A DNA stretch of 64,000 nt from an uncultured Clostridia bacterium. Its GTDB lineage: Bacteria > Bacillota > Clostridia > Oscillospirales > Ruminococcaceae. The first letter of the stretch is position 1. Every line of letters starts with the position of its first letter. The DNA lies in assembly GCA_947089135.1 (NCBI GenBank), contig CAMUJF010000001.1, positions 186,001 to 250,000 of the forward strand, read 5' to 3'. The translations under genes were made by a program, and so were the position numbers. This document shows, in pieces, positions 33,000-42,575 of this stretch. A model generated the notes under the pieces. The model was not told the origin of the DNA and searched no databases. It saw nothing but the letters and a program-made list of their open reading frames with translations.

Positions 33000-33902
33000 A
33001 TGAAACATCTGCTTAAAATGCTCGATCTTTCCAAGGAGGAAATAATCGACGTACTTAACCTTGCCGACCAGCTCAAATACGAGCTGAAGCACAGCATTCC
33101 ACACCCGCACCTGAAAGGTCGTTCTTTGGGAATGATATTCCAGAAAGCGTCCACGCGCACAAGGGTATCCTTTGAAACGGGTATGTACCAGCTTGGAGGA
33201 CACGCGCTGTTCCTGTCCGCTTCCGATCTTCAGATAGGCAGGGGCGAGCCTGTTCAGGACACCGCCCGCGTGCTTTCACGCTATCTGGACGGAATCATGA
33301 TCCGCACCTACAAGCAGGAGGAAGTGGAGAATCTTGCGGAATACGGAAGTATTCCCGTAATTAACGGTCTTACGGATTTCAGCCACCCCTGTCAGGTGCT
33401 TGCGGATCTTATGACTATCCGCGAGTTAAAGGGTCAGTTCGACGATCTTAAAATGTGCTTTATCGGCGACGGAAACAATATGGCGAATTCCCTTATAGTG
33501 GGCTGCCTTAAGGCGGGAATGACCGTTTCCGCGGCGTGTCCAGAGGGATACCGTCCCGACCCTGCGGTGCTGGAATTCGCAAAGGATTACGACTGCTTTG
33601 AGCTGACGGATTCCCCGGTAAAGGCTGCGGAGAACGCGGACGTGCTCATTACCGACGTGTGGGCTTCAATGGGTCAGGAGGGCGAAGCGGAAAAGAGGAA
33701 GATCGCTTTCAAGGGCTATCAGATAAACGATGAGATAATGGCGGCGGCTAAGCCCGACGCTATGGTGCAGCACTGTCTGCCCGCTCACCGCGAGGAGGAG
33801 ATCACCGAAAAGGTGTTCGAGGCTCACGCGAACGAAATCTTTGAAGAGGCGGAGAATCGTCTCCACGCACAGAAAGCAGTTATGGTAAAGCTTATGGCGT
33901 AA
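33000..33902 (+). CDS. argF: Ornithine carbamoyltransferase
   Basis: 300 residues. It makes citrulline from ornithine and carbamoyl phosphate. Carbamoyl-phosphate-binding STRTR and HPCQ motifs, the MCFIGDGNNMANSL domain and the ornithine-binding HCLPAHR are intact. RBS GGAGGAG. Anabolic role is inferred from the arg context; no arcA or arcC is nearby. The carbamoyl phosphate synthase genes are not in the window. Confidence 0.96.
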   Translation: MKHLLKMLDLSKEEIIDVLNLADQLKYELKHSIPHPHLKGRSLGMIFQKASTRTRVSFETGMYQLGGHALFLSASDLQIGRGEPVQDTARVLSRYLDGIMIRTYKQEEVENLAEYGSIPVINGLTDFSHPCQVLADLMTIRELKGQFDDLKMCFIGDGNNMANSLIVGCLKAGMTVSAACPEGYRPDPAVLEFAKDYDCFELTDSPVKAAENADVLITDVWASMGQEGEAEKRKIAFKGYQINDEIMAAAKPDAMVQHCLPAHREEEITEKVFEAHANEIFEEAENRLHAQKAVMVKLMA

Positions 33903-33947
33903 GTTTCGGGGGTGTCATGCGGTAAAGACAATTGTGGGGGTAATATT

Positions 33948-34727
33948 ATGGGGTACGATCATCTCAGGATAAAGAGCAACGCAAAGCTTTTCTTCAAAAA
34001 CAATGCGGGCAGTTCAATACTTGCGATGCTTATGACTTTTGGTATAGTCTACGGAGCAAGCATGGCTTTAAGCGCCTTGATATACACTGTTGATGTTATA
34101 CTTATGCTCGCGCTGGGAATAGGCATTGCGGGCATTGGCGGAGGATCGGAAGGTGCAGGCGCGGCATTTGCCGGATTTGCGGTTGCTCTTTTGTACGGTA
34201 CTTCTGTAATTGTCGGCATTGTTGTGGGAGAGCTTTCCTACGTATTGATGATGGGTGTTATGGACTGGTTCAGGCGGTCTATACGAGAAAAAACCTCTCT
34301 GAAAGAGGTTTTCCGTCCGTTCGGGCGTGGCAGGTTCTGGAGCAGTCTGGGTACCTGCGCTCTTATGCAGCTTTACACATTTTTATGGAGCCTGCTTTTT
34401 GTGGTACCGGGGATAATCAAAAGCTACAGCTACTCCATGACAATGCTCATAAAGGCTGAAAACCCCGAGATATCTCCGTCGCGGGCTATTGAGCTGAGCA
34501 GTATTATCACTGACGGACACAAGGGCGATTTGTTTTATCTGAGCCTCAGCTTTTTGGGCTGGTTCCTGCTTTCGGCGGTCACGTACAATATTTTGGGAAT
34601 AGTTTATGTTTACCCGTATTTTTACGCCGCCCGTGCGTTTGCTTATGAAGAGATAAAGGCGGACGCGGCTGCAAGGGGCGTTATCGACATTCGGGAAATA
34701 TCCCCCGGCGCTTACTGTGCATATTGA
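33948..34727 (+). CDS. DUF975-family membrane protein
   Basis: 259 residues with about five to six membrane helices. The DUF975 signature is clear: VVPGIIKSYSYSMTMLI, then NPEISPSRAIELSS, GHKGDLFYLSLSFLGW and the YPYFYAARAFAYEEI end. The central loop is Gly/Ala-rich. The family is widespread in Firmicutes with no known biochemical role. Start: ATG 33948 after GGGGG; an upstream in-frame ATG at 33912 lacks spacing. It ends at a terminator that closes the arg region. Confidence 0.85.
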   Translation: MGYDHLRIKSNAKLFFKNNAGSSILAMLMTFGIVYGASMALSALIYTVDVILMLALGIGIAGIGGGSEGAGAAFAGFAVALLYGTSVIVGIVVGELSYVLMMGVMDWFRRSIREKTSLKEVFRPFGRGRFWSSLGTCALMQLYTFLWSLLFVVPGIIKSYSYSMTMLIKAENPEISPSRAIELSSIITDGHKGDLFYLSLSFLGWFLLSAVTYNILGIVYVYPYFYAARAFAYEEIKADAAARGVIDIREISPGAYCAY

Positions 34728-34789
34728 GAGTGTGTTTGCCGTCCGGCTGTTTAACTGTATTATATCCGTTTCAATTGTTTGATTTGTTT

Positions 34790-34832
34790 CAGTCTCCCGG
34801 CTGTCTGTCGGGAGACTGATTATTCTTTTCTC
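34790..34832 (+). terminator. Terminator after the DUF975 gene
   Basis: A 10-base perfect stem (CAGTCTCCCG at 34790-34799 with its complement at 34809-34818) has a 9-base loop and is followed by ATTATTCTTTTCTC. Confidence 0.88.
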
Positions 34833-35104
34833 ACGGTACTCAAATGTATTAAAAAATAAAAAATTTTTTAGGAAATAACTTCCTTTATATACAAACAGAA
34901 TTTGGTTTATTAACAGTTTGTATAAAATATTTTGCTTTATTCCAAGATGTATAATTTAATATTTTTGTATAATTTGCACAACACTATCCGCAAAAAAGCA
35001 GGTATTTTTGTCATGCAAGCAAAATGTTTGTGATGTTTAGGAAAAATTAATAGAATTATCATTAAAATTTTTACGGTTTGGACGGGAAAATTTTTGCTTA
35101 ATAC
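34833..35104. other. Very AT-rich gap before the flagellar operon
   Basis: No gene was found. The DNA is extremely rich in A and T, with runs such as AAAAAATTTTTT and several isolated TATAAT/TATAAA hexamers that lack partners at a proper distance. I looked for a c-di-GMP-I type riboswitch and for a sigma-28 promoter and saw neither. Curved or protein-bound upstream DNA is possible. Confidence 0.5.
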
Positions 35105-35133
35105 TTGTTTTTTTTTCGGAAATGTTATATACT
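35105..35133 (+). promoter_or_regulatory. Flagellar operon promoter
   Basis: TTGTTT (35105-35110), a 17-base spacer and TATACT (35128-35133). Transcription would begin about 70 bases before flgB. A sigma-A-type promoter is expected, because the operon itself encodes sigma-28. Confidence 0.6.
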
Positions 35134-35210
35134 AATATTAAATAAGTATGGATAAGTGTCTCCATTTTCAGATTCGAGTCGTTTTACGACGGGAAAGGAT
35201 TGGTACATAT

Positions 35211-35621
35211 ATGGGTCTTTTCGACAGCGTTACTCACAATCTCGCCGAACAGGCGCTGGACGCCACCTGGTATAAGCAGCAGGTCATATCGCATAATATT
35301 TCCAACAGTGACACGCCGGACTATAAAGCAAAAACGGTCGAATTCGGTCTTATTCTCAAGGAGAAATGCAAGTGCCGTTACCATGCGGGCATCAAGGACG
35401 GTATCTATCACGCGGATAATTCTCCCATAGGCGAGGACGGCAAGCTTCACCTTACCGTAACTACCGGTTATGAGACGAATACCAATCAGATACTGGACGG
35501 CAACAACGTGGACATGGAAAAGGAGCAGTCGGCTCTGGCGGACGCTCAGTATCAGTACGGTACGCTGATGGACTATCTGAACAACAATTACATGATGATA
35601 AGAAAGGCTGTCTCCAAATAG
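35211..35621 (+). CDS. flgB: Flagellar basal-body rod protein FlgB
   Basis: 136 residues, first gene of the operon. It forms part of the proximal rod. The rod/hook signature ISHNISNSDTPDYKAKTVEF is present at about 28-47, and the C-terminal helix (QYQYGTLMDYLNNNYMMIRKAV) is typical. Start: ATG 35211 with GGAAAGGA; upstream in-frame codons lack a ribosome site. flgC follows after 52 bases. Confidence 0.93.
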   Translation: MGLFDSVTHNLAEQALDATWYKQQVISHNISNSDTPDYKAKTVEFGLILKEKCKCRYHAGIKDGIYHADNSPIGEDGKLHLTVTTGYETNTNQILDGNNVDMEKEQSALADAQYQYGTLMDYLNNNYMMIRKAVSK

Positions 35622-35673
35622 TCTTGACGGCTTGCGGAACGATTACGCTGATTTTTGAAAGGAAGGTTCGGCT

Positions 35674-36174
35674 ATGGCTTTTATAAGTTCTCTTGACATT
35701 AGCGCGTCTGCGCTTTCCGTGCAGAGGCTCAGGTCGGATATTATTTTACAGAATATCGCAGAGCAGAATACATACAATACCTCGCCGGGCGGCGATCCTT
35801 ACTGCCGCCAGCTTGTTGTTGTCTCGGAAAAGAAAAGGTTCAGCGACGTGCTGGATAAGTACACGAGAATGTCCGAAAACAACACGGGCATAAGACACCG
35901 TTACGGCACATACTACCTCGGCAGGCAGAACCGCTTCAAAAACGCGGGCGTTACCGTTGCGGAGGTAATTGAGGACGACGCGCCTTTCGTTCCCGTTTAC
36001 GATCCCGACAATCCCCTTGCGGACGAGGACGGCTACATCTATAAGAGCAACGTGGACAATTCCAAGGAGCAGATGGATCTTCTTGCCACGCAGCGTTCCT
36101 ATGAGGCGAATATTTCCGCCTACAAGGCTGTAAAAGCGATGCTCACAAAGGCTATGACGCTCAACGGAAGATAA
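35674..36174 (+). CDS. flgC: Flagellar basal-body rod protein FlgC
   Basis: 166 residues. Proximal rod subunit. The N-terminal rod domain is slightly divergent (QNIAEQNTYNTSPGGDPYCR where most have ANNIANANTT). The central YDPDNPLADEDGYIYKSNVD and C-terminal LLATQRSYEANISAYKAVK are diagnostic for FlgC. RBS GAAAGGAAGG. Confidence 0.93.
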   Translation: MAFISSLDISASALSVQRLRSDIILQNIAEQNTYNTSPGGDPYCRQLVVVSEKKRFSDVLDKYTRMSENNTGIRHRYGTYYLGRQNRFKNAGVTVAEVIEDDAPFVPVYDPDNPLADEDGYIYKSNVDNSKEQMDLLATQRSYEANISAYKAVKAMLTKAMTLNGR

Positions 36175-36203
36175 CGCTTACATAAAATAAAGGAGTTCTT
36201 AAT

Positions 36204-36512
36204 ATGTTTATAGTACCTATCAACAGCTCTATGAGACCGATCGAGTCGCTTTTTGAGGACAATTCGGTTTCCGGCGTACAGGATCAGGATAACCCCCGGT
36301 TTTCCGACGTTTTCAAGGAGATATTCTCCGAGGTTCAGGAGACCCAGAGGGTAGTTCAGGAGGATTCCCTCCGCCTTGCAATGGGCGAGATCGACGATCT
36401 GCATACCATTTACAACAACATGACAAAGGCTTCCGTTGCGGTGGATACCTTCGTGGCTGTCAAGGACGCGGTGGTCAACGCTTACGACAGAATTATCCAG
36501 ATGTCGATGTAA
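36204..36512 (+). CDS. fliE: Flagellar hook-basal body protein FliE
   Basis: 102 residues. It joins the MS ring to the rod and is the first rod-type export substrate. The helical C-terminal half (LAMGEIDDLHTIYNNMTKAS, then VAVKDAVVNAYDRIIQM) matches the family. RBS AAAGGAG. A short hairpin (GCCGG/CCGGC) lies in the 71-base gap before fliF. Confidence 0.92.
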   Translation: MFIVPINSSMRPIESLFEDNSVSGVQDQDNPRFSDVFKEIFSEVQETQRVVQEDSLRLAMGEIDDLHTIYNNMTKASVAVDTFVAVKDAVVNAYDRIIQMSM

Positions 36513-36583
36513 TTTTACAGCCGGGCTGACCGGCAGCCGCCGGAGCACGGCGCGTATTACGATAAGGAAGGAAAATTCGGACA

Positions 36584-38212
36584 ATGGCGATGAAAGATCA
36601 GGCTGACAAGCTTGTAAAGTCTTTTACCCAGTTCTGGGAGGCTCAGGATAAAAAGAGAAGATTTGCGTACATAGCGATAATCGTCTGCATTATCCTGGCT
36701 GCGATCATCATAACGGCGATCCTGAACAAAAAGGATTACGTCGTCCTCTATGAGGGTCTTGAAACTCAGGAGGCTGCCGAAATGGTCACTCTCATTGAGG
36801 ATATGGGCTATGAGGCAAAGCTTTCGAACGGCAGTATTACCGTTCTCAGCGGTACGGAAAATACTATAGCCATACGGCTTGCTCAGCAGGAATACCCCAA
36901 AAGCGGCTACGGCTACCCCAACCTTATAAACAAGGTTGGTATGACTACTACCAACTCGGAGATGGAGTTCTACGAAAGGATAGACACGGAGAACAGACTC
37001 GGCGCTATCATAGGCTCCATGGATAATATCAGCAGCGCGGTGGTCACGCTGACTGAACCCGACCTCCAGAACGTTGTCATACCCGCGCTCAGGCAGCCGC
37101 CTACGGCGTCGGTAAAGGTAACTTTGGACGGTATCGAAAAGCTTTCCAACAAGCAGATAGTCGGCATAAAGCATATCATTAAATTCGGCTGGTCAGGTCT
37201 TACCGACGATAACATCATGATCGTGGATAATCAGGGCATACCTCAGCTCGAAAATATGCAGGACGAATACAATCTTGTGCTTGAGGAGACCCGAAAGTTT
37301 GCTTTCAAGACCAAACTTGAAGACAGCATCAAAAACAAAATACTCGAAATGCTGATACCCGTTTACGGACAGGACGGAGTTTCCGTTGCGGTAAATATGG
37401 TGCTCAATTTTGACAGCAGGGTCTATGAGGATACCGATTACCAGCCGGAAGGCAACACCAATGCCGGCGTTCTTCAGCACGCGGACGCTCAGAACGCTTC
37501 GGGAAACACAACGGTCGACGGCGGCGTTGTGGGTCTTGAGGGCAATGCGGATGACACCTATCCTACCGGCAACACTGACGGCACGGGCGCATGGACGGAT
37601 GAATCCGTTTCCAATACATATCTGGTGGATACCTTTAAGGAGCAGGGTCAGAAGGTCGGCTACACTATAGACGGTCTTTCCATTTCGGTAGCGATTTACC
37701 GCGACTATATAACGGAGTATGACAGAGAAACTCTTGTCAGACTGGTGGGAAATTCGGGTACGGTAAATCCCGACGACTTCGACAGAGTCGTTACGATCGG
37801 CAACTTTCCCAAGTACGATCCCAATCTTCCCGATTCCGGCACGGAAGTCAAATACCTGTTCGGTCTTACCTTTAACCAGCTTATTCTTGTGGGCGCTATC
37901 GTACTTATACTCATTCTTGTTATACTTATTATCATGGCTATTCTTTCCGGCAACGCAAAGAAGAAGAGAAAAGCTTTCGAGCAGCAGATCATCGAGACCA
38001 GCGGTCTTGTGGCTGCGGACGGCGAGGAGCCTGTGGATACGTTCACATTCAGCGAGGCGGGCGAGCCTGTGGAGGTTCCCAGTCTTACAGACGATCAAAT
38101 CGAGACAAAGGAAGTCGTTATCAGAAGAGAGATCAGCGATTTTGCGAAGTACAGTCCCGAGATCGTTGCTCAGCTGCTTAAAAACTGGATGAAAGAGGAG
38201 GGTGACAACTGA
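36584..38212 (+). CDS. fliF: Flagellar MS-ring protein FliF
   Basis: 542 residues. It builds the membrane ring of the basal body. Membrane helices lie near the N-terminus (FAYIAIIVCIILAAIIITAI) and near residue 430-455 (LILVGAIVLILILVILIIMA). Between them are the ring-building motifs, including VLYEGLETQEAAEMV and NRLGAIIGSMDNISSAVVTL. The C-terminal tail after the second helix is the FliG-binding region. The stop overlaps the fliG start (TGATGG). Confidence 0.95.
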   Translation: MAMKDQADKLVKSFTQFWEAQDKKRRFAYIAIIVCIILAAIIITAILNKKDYVVLYEGLETQEAAEMVTLIEDMGYEAKLSNGSITVLSGTENTIAIRLAQQEYPKSGYGYPNLINKVGMTTTNSEMEFYERIDTENRLGAIIGSMDNISSAVVTLTEPDLQNVVIPALRQPPTASVKVTLDGIEKLSNKQIVGIKHIIKFGWSGLTDDNIMIVDNQGIPQLENMQDEYNLVLEETRKFAFKTKLEDSIKNKILEMLIPVYGQDGVSVAVNMVLNFDSRVYEDTDYQPEGNTNAGVLQHADAQNASGNTTVDGGVVGLEGNADDTYPTGNTDGTGAWTDESVSNTYLVDTFKEQGQKVGYTIDGLSISVAIYRDYITEYDRETLVRLVGNSGTVNPDDFDRVVTIGNFPKYDPNLPDSGTEVKYLFGLTFNQLILVGAIVLILILVILIIMAILSGNAKKKRKAFEQQIIETSGLVAADGEEPVDTFTFSEAGEPVEVPSLTDDQIETKEVVIRREISDFAKYSPEIVAQLLKNWMKEEGDN

Positions 38213-39222
38213 TGGCTGATGTTGAAGAGCTTTCCTATTTGCAGAAGGCTGCGGTGGTTATCACCTCGATAGGCGCGGAGAACGCCGCGGGCGTTTACAA
38301 GCGTCTCAACGACGACGAGGTCGAAAAGCTTACGTTTGAGGTATCCAGTCTGCCCTACATGGACATTGCTGCGGTGGACGAGGTACTGAACGAATTCTAT
38401 GAACTGTGCCTTACCCAGAAGGTCATCACCGAGGGCGGTATAGACTATGCCCGTTCCGTTCTGGAAAAGGCTTACGGTCCCGAAATGGCTCAGAGACTCA
38501 TGGACAAGGTTTCAAAGTCCATGCAGACAAAGGCGTTCGAGTTCGTCAGAAAGTCGGACTACAAGAATCTGCTTGCTATTATTCAGAACGAGCACCCTCA
38601 GACTATCGCTTTGGTGCTCTCATATGTAAACTCGGATCAGGCTTCGCTCGTTCTTCAGGAGCTTCCTAAGGAAAAGCGGGTCGAGGTCGTAGAAAGGATC
38701 GCCAAGATGGAGTCCGCTTCGCCGGAAACTATCAAGGCTATCGAATCCACGCTGGAGAGAAAGTTTGCGGCGGTGGTTTCCATGGATCTTACGGAGGTCG
38801 GCGGTATCAACTACGTGGCGGACGTCCTCAACAAGGTGGATCGCGGTACGGAGAAGTACATCTTCGACGAGCTGTCCACGAGAGACCCTGCTTTGGTTGA
38901 CGAGATCAAAAAGAAGATGTTCGTATTCGAGGACATTCTTTCTCTCGACTCCATGTCCATTCAGCGTTTCATCAGAGACGTGGAAACAAAAGACCTGGCG
39001 GTGGCTATCAAGGGTTCCAATGCGGAGGTGGCGGCTACGCTTTATGCGAATATGCCCCAGAGAATGCAGGAGTCCATTCAGCAGGAGATCGAATACCTGC
39101 ATAACGTTCGTATGCGTGACGTCGACGAGGCTCAGCAGAGGATCGTTGGCATCATAAGGCATTTGGAAGAAGAAGGCGAGCTTGTAATAGGCAAGGGCGG
39201 AGAGGACGAGATCATTGCTTAA
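38212..39222 (+). CDS. fliG: Flagellar motor switch protein FliG
   Basis: 336 residues, standard. Rotor switch protein contacted by MotA. The EHPQTIALVLSYVNSDQASL segment and the C-terminal FEDILSLDSMSIQRFIRDVE with conserved charged residues are diagnostic. Start overlaps the fliF stop by one base and the stop overlaps fliH by 8, so the three are coupled. Confidence 0.96.
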   Translation: MADVEELSYLQKAAVVITSIGAENAAGVYKRLNDDEVEKLTFEVSSLPYMDIAAVDEVLNEFYELCLTQKVITEGGIDYARSVLEKAYGPEMAQRLMDKVSKSMQTKAFEFVRKSDYKNLLAIIQNEHPQTIALVLSYVNSDQASLVLQELPKEKRVEVVERIAKMESASPETIKAIESTLERKFAAVVSMDLTEVGGINYVADVLNKVDRGTEKYIFDELSTRDPALVDEIKKKMFVFEDILSLDSMSIQRFIRDVETKDLAVAIKGSNAEVAATLYANMPQRMQESIQQEIEYLHNVRMRDVDEAQQRIVGIIRHLEEEGELVIGKGGEDEIIA

Positions 39223-40636
39223 AATCGTTAAAGGCTACGGCTATGGCTACGTTCCCGCCTACAGCGTGGGCGAGCCGGTAAAAATCGACAACACGGTATA
39301 TATGCCCGGCGAGGACGAGGAGACAGGCGAGGTCATTTCCGCTGAGGAACAGCGCAAGCGTGCTGAGGAGGAAAAGGCCGAGCAGGAACGCCGCATAAAC
39401 GAAGAAGTGGAATCAAGGTATTCCAAAATGCTTGCGGAGCGTTCCGCCGCTCTTGAACAGGAGCGTGCAAAGATCCTCGAGGACGGCAGAAGCGAGGCTG
39501 CCACCATTACCGCCGAGGCTAAGGCGACTACTATGGCAGTCATGGAAAAAGCCAAGAGAGAATGCGCTATGCTCAAGGAGCAGGCGAGAAAAGAAGGCTA
39601 TGACGAGGGCTTTGCCGAGGGTAAAAAGGATTCGCTGGACAAATACGAGAAGTACATAGACGCTTCGGGCAGACTTCTGTCGGAGATAAATTCCCGCAAG
39701 GAAGCTTACTATGTTTCCTCCGAGGAGGAAATGCGGCAGACTGTTTTTGAACTGGTGAACAAGATCGTCCGCACCGAGCTGAAGATAAATCCTCAGGTCG
39801 TTGAGGGTCTTATCGCCGAGGCTGCTAAAAATTTCCGCAACTCGGATTACATTAAAATAACTCTTGCCGAGGACGGCATTACCGAAAGATTCAGGACAGA
39901 CGAGAAGCTTGTAAAGGATATCATTCCTTTTATTCCCGAGGTGGAGATCGAGCTTGACGAGGACGCCGAGGAAGGTACTGTAATAGTTGACAACGGTTCC
40001 GAAATAGTTGACGCGGGAGTCCCCACTCAGCTTGAATTCCTTAAAGAAATAATGAGGACGACACGCGGCGAGGACAGCAGAAGCGAGGCCTTTGAAATAG
40101 CCTCTGATTCGGTACAGGGCGAAAGCCTTGAGGAGTCGGCTGCAAAAGCCGGCGAAGATGCTGCGGCAGGGCTGACAGAGACAGCAAGCGCGGGCGTGGC
40201 AGAGACGACAGAGACAGCAAGCGCAGAGACAACAGAGACAGCGGGAGAGGTTGAACTGACAGAGGCGGCAGCGGCTGAAGAGACGTACGCGGCGGAGACG
40301 GGCGCTATGGCTGTTGAAAGCGCGGCAGAGTCTGAGGATACCTTGCTTGAAGCCGAAGAGGAAGTTCCGCAGCAGGTCAATTTTGCAGACGTGATGGCTG
40401 ACGTAATGGCGGGCAGGGCGGAGGAAGAGTCTGAACCGGCAGATACTGCGGAAACCGCCGAAACGGTCGTGCAAGACGAGGCTTTGGAAATTACCGAGGA
40501 CAAAGCCGTTGCTCTTATGGCTGATCTGATGGAAGAAGCCAAGGCGACCGGCATTCAGAACGATGAACCGAAAGCTGCCGAGGAAAAAGTTCCTAAGCCG
40601 GCAAAAAGCCGCAAGAAAAAGCAAGCCGCGGAATAA
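39215..40636 (+). CDS. fliH: FliH-type flagellar assembly protein with long acidic C-terminal extension
   Basis: 473 residues, against about 210-270 in the usual FliH. Residues 1-265 are FliH-like: a coiled coil of Glu, Ala and Arg (about 40-150) and a C-terminal domain (NKIVRTELKINPQVVEGLI, then KITLAEDG). Beyond about 275 comes 200 residues of Ala/Thr/Glu low-complexity sequence (TETASAGVAETTETASAE) ending in a basic tail, KPAKSRKKKQAAE. FliH inhibits the FliI ATPase and links it to the export gate. Start: TTG 39215, inside fliG, with GGCGGAGAGG upstream. Confidence 0.85.
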   Translation: MLKIVKGYGYGYVPAYSVGEPVKIDNTVYMPGEDEETGEVISAEEQRKRAEEEKAEQERRINEEVESRYSKMLAERSAALEQERAKILEDGRSEAATITAEAKATTMAVMEKAKRECAMLKEQARKEGYDEGFAEGKKDSLDKYEKYIDASGRLLSEINSRKEAYYVSSEEEMRQTVFELVNKIVRTELKINPQVVEGLIAEAAKNFRNSDYIKITLAEDGITERFRTDEKLVKDIIPFIPEVEIELDEDAEEGTVIVDNGSEIVDAGVPTQLEFLKEIMRTTRGEDSRSEAFEIASDSVQGESLEESAAKAGEDAAAGLTETASAGVAETTETASAETTETAGEVELTEAAAAEETYAAETGAMAVESAAESEDTLLEAEEEVPQQVNFADVMADVMAGRAEEESEPADTAETAETVVQDEALEITEDKAVALMADLMEEAKATGIQNDEPKAAEEKVPKPAKSRKKKQAAE

Positions 40637-40663
40637 CGCGGCGGAAAATACGGAGTAACCCAT

Positions 40664-41983
40664 ATGAATTTTGCAGCTGTGCGCGAGGCCGTCAAGCAGG
40701 CGGATCTGTTCAGATATCAAGGCAAAATCGAAAAGATCATAGGTATGACCATTGAAGCTTCGGGTCCCGAAGCCAACATCGGAGACGTGTGCCGCATCTA
40801 CCGCAAGGGAGAGGGCGGCAGAGTCTCGGACAGGTTCATTTACGGAGAAGTCGTGGGCTTCAACAATGGAAAGGTCATGCTGATGCCTTATACCGATATA
40901 GAGGGAATCGGTCCCGGCTCTATCGTTGACAACACGGGCAGACAGCTTCAGGTGGGCGTGGGAGACGCGCTTGTGGGCAGGATCATAAACGCTATCGGTC
41001 AGCCCATAGACGGCGGTCCTCCCATAGAGACAACGGAAAGCTATTCCATTGCGGGAGAGCCTGTCAATCCGCTGACAAGACCCAGAATAGACGAGATAAT
41101 CCCTTTCGGCGTAAAAGCCATAGACGGTCTGCTTACCATAGGCAGAGGTCAGAGAATGGGTATTTTTGCCGGTTCGGGCGTTGGTAAATCCACACTGCTG
41201 GGCATGATCGCAAGAGAGGTGGAGGCAGACATAAACGTTATCGCTCTTGTGGGAGAGCGCGGCAGAGAGGTTTTGGAATTTATCGAGAGAGACCTGGGCG
41301 AAAAGGGCATGGCGCGTTCCGTGCTTGTTGTTGCGACTTCCGACCAGCCCTCGATGATGAGAAATAAATGTCCCATGACGGCTACGGCTATCGCGGAGTA
41401 CTTCAAGGATCAGGGCAAGAATGTCCTGCTGATGATGGACTCCCTTACGCGTTACGCCATGGCGCAGAGGGAAATCGGTCTCGCAACGGGAGAAGCTCCT
41501 ATCGCAAGAGGTTATACGCCGTCCATCTACACGGCTATGCCTAAGCTTCTGGAGCGGGCGGGAAACTTTGAGAACGGCTCTATCACGGGTATCTATACGG
41601 TGCTTGTGGAGGGTGACGACACAAACGAGCCTATTTCCGATACGGTCCGCGGTATTATCGACGGACATATTATCCTTTCAAGAAAAGTGGCGGCAAGAAA
41701 CCATTACCCCGCCATTGAGATACTGGAGTCGGTGTCCCGTCTGATGACGGAGATAACCGACAAGGAGCAGAGAGACGTGGCTTCAAAGATGAGAAATCTG
41801 CTCTCTGTATACTATGCGAACTTCGACCTTGTTTCAATCGGCGCGTACAAAAAGGGTACAAATCCCGCGCTGGACGAGGCGCTCCGCAAGATAGACAAGA
41901 TAAACGCCTTTTTGCAGCAGGCGACGGACGAGGCGTTCTCCTATGAGGAAACGGTTCAGATGATGAAGAGCGCAATCAAATAG
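40664..41983 (+). CDS. fliI: Flagellum-specific ATPase FliI
   Basis: 439 residues, F1-ATPase-like export motor. Walker A GSGVGKST lies in GIFAGSGVGKSTLLGM, Walker B in NVLLMMDSLTRYAMAQRE, followed by the catalytic loop GEAPIARGYTPSIYT. It energises export of rod, hook and filament proteins with FliH and FliJ. RBS ACGGAG. Standard length. Confidence 0.96.
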   Translation: MNFAAVREAVKQADLFRYQGKIEKIIGMTIEASGPEANIGDVCRIYRKGEGGRVSDRFIYGEVVGFNNGKVMLMPYTDIEGIGPGSIVDNTGRQLQVGVGDALVGRIINAIGQPIDGGPPIETTESYSIAGEPVNPLTRPRIDEIIPFGVKAIDGLLTIGRGQRMGIFAGSGVGKSTLLGMIAREVEADINVIALVGERGREVLEFIERDLGEKGMARSVLVVATSDQPSMMRNKCPMTATAIAEYFKDQGKNVLLMMDSLTRYAMAQREIGLATGEAPIARGYTPSIYTAMPKLLERAGNFENGSITGIYTVLVEGDDTNEPISDTVRGIIDGHIILSRKVAARNHYPAIEILESVSRLMTEITDKEQRDVASKMRNLLSVYYANFDLVSIGAYKKGTNPALDEALRKIDKINAFLQQATDEAFSYEETVQMMKSAIK

Positions 41984-42054
41984 TACAGCATGGTTTGCGG
42001 ATAAGGAAGTAAAAGTTCCGCAATTACATATATATTATATCCGGAGGGCTTAGC

Positions 42055-42495
42055 TTGAAACGTTTTGAATTTTCACTGAACAAGCTCATGGGCTACAAGC
42101 AGCAGGTGCTGGACAGGGAAAAAAATAATCTTGCTCATCTGAGACGGCAGCAGCAGCAGTACATGGACGAAAAACGCGCGCTGGAGGAAAAGCTGCGGAA
42201 TTCCAACAGGGAGTTCTGCCTTAAATCGGCGCAGGGCATGACTATTATGCAGGTCAACGTTTTTAAAGGGTATCATCAGACGCTTTCGGCTCAGATAAAG
42301 GAGTTGGAGGCTTCGATACAGACAATGGAAACTAAAGTCCAAAGGCAGCTCTCGGTGGTCATTGAGGCGACCAAGGAGGTCTCTTCACTGGAAAAGTTGG
42401 AGGGCAAGCAGCTTGAGGAGTACAACTTCAAGGCGGCTAAGGCTGAGGAACAGTTTATCGCAGAATACGTTACGAACAGTACCTACAGAAATTAA
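42055..42495 (+). CDS. fliJ: Flagellar export protein FliJ
   Basis: 146 residues, nearly all coiled coil (KQQVLDREKNNLAHLRRQQQ), as expected of the FliJ central stalk that contacts FliI and FlhA. Opens KRFEFSLNKLMGYKQQ, a typical start for the family. Start: TTG 42055, with GGAGGG upstream. Position between fliI and fliK confirms it. Confidence 0.88.
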   Translation: MKRFEFSLNKLMGYKQQVLDREKNNLAHLRRQQQQYMDEKRALEEKLRNSNREFCLKSAQGMTIMQVNVFKGYHQTLSAQIKELEASIQTMETKVQRQLSVVIEATKEVSSLEKLEGKQLEEYNFKAAKAEEQFIAEYVTNSTYRN

Positions 42496-42575
42496 TTCGG
42501 TTTAAGGCGCGGGTACTCCATTTTACAGGAATCCCGTTCTTTAAATAAATATTTTATTGCAAAGGAGGGAAAAAT

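Noticed and set aside
34833..35210. c-di-GMP riboswitch or sigma-28 promoter before flgB
   Set aside because: No GEMM-type core pairing and no TAAA-N15-GCCGATAA-like sequence could be found.
39413..41668. Minus-strand open frame of 751 codons
   Set aside because: Mirror image of fliH and fliI, caused by their codon bias; its translation is Arg-, Cys- and His-rich without any domain.
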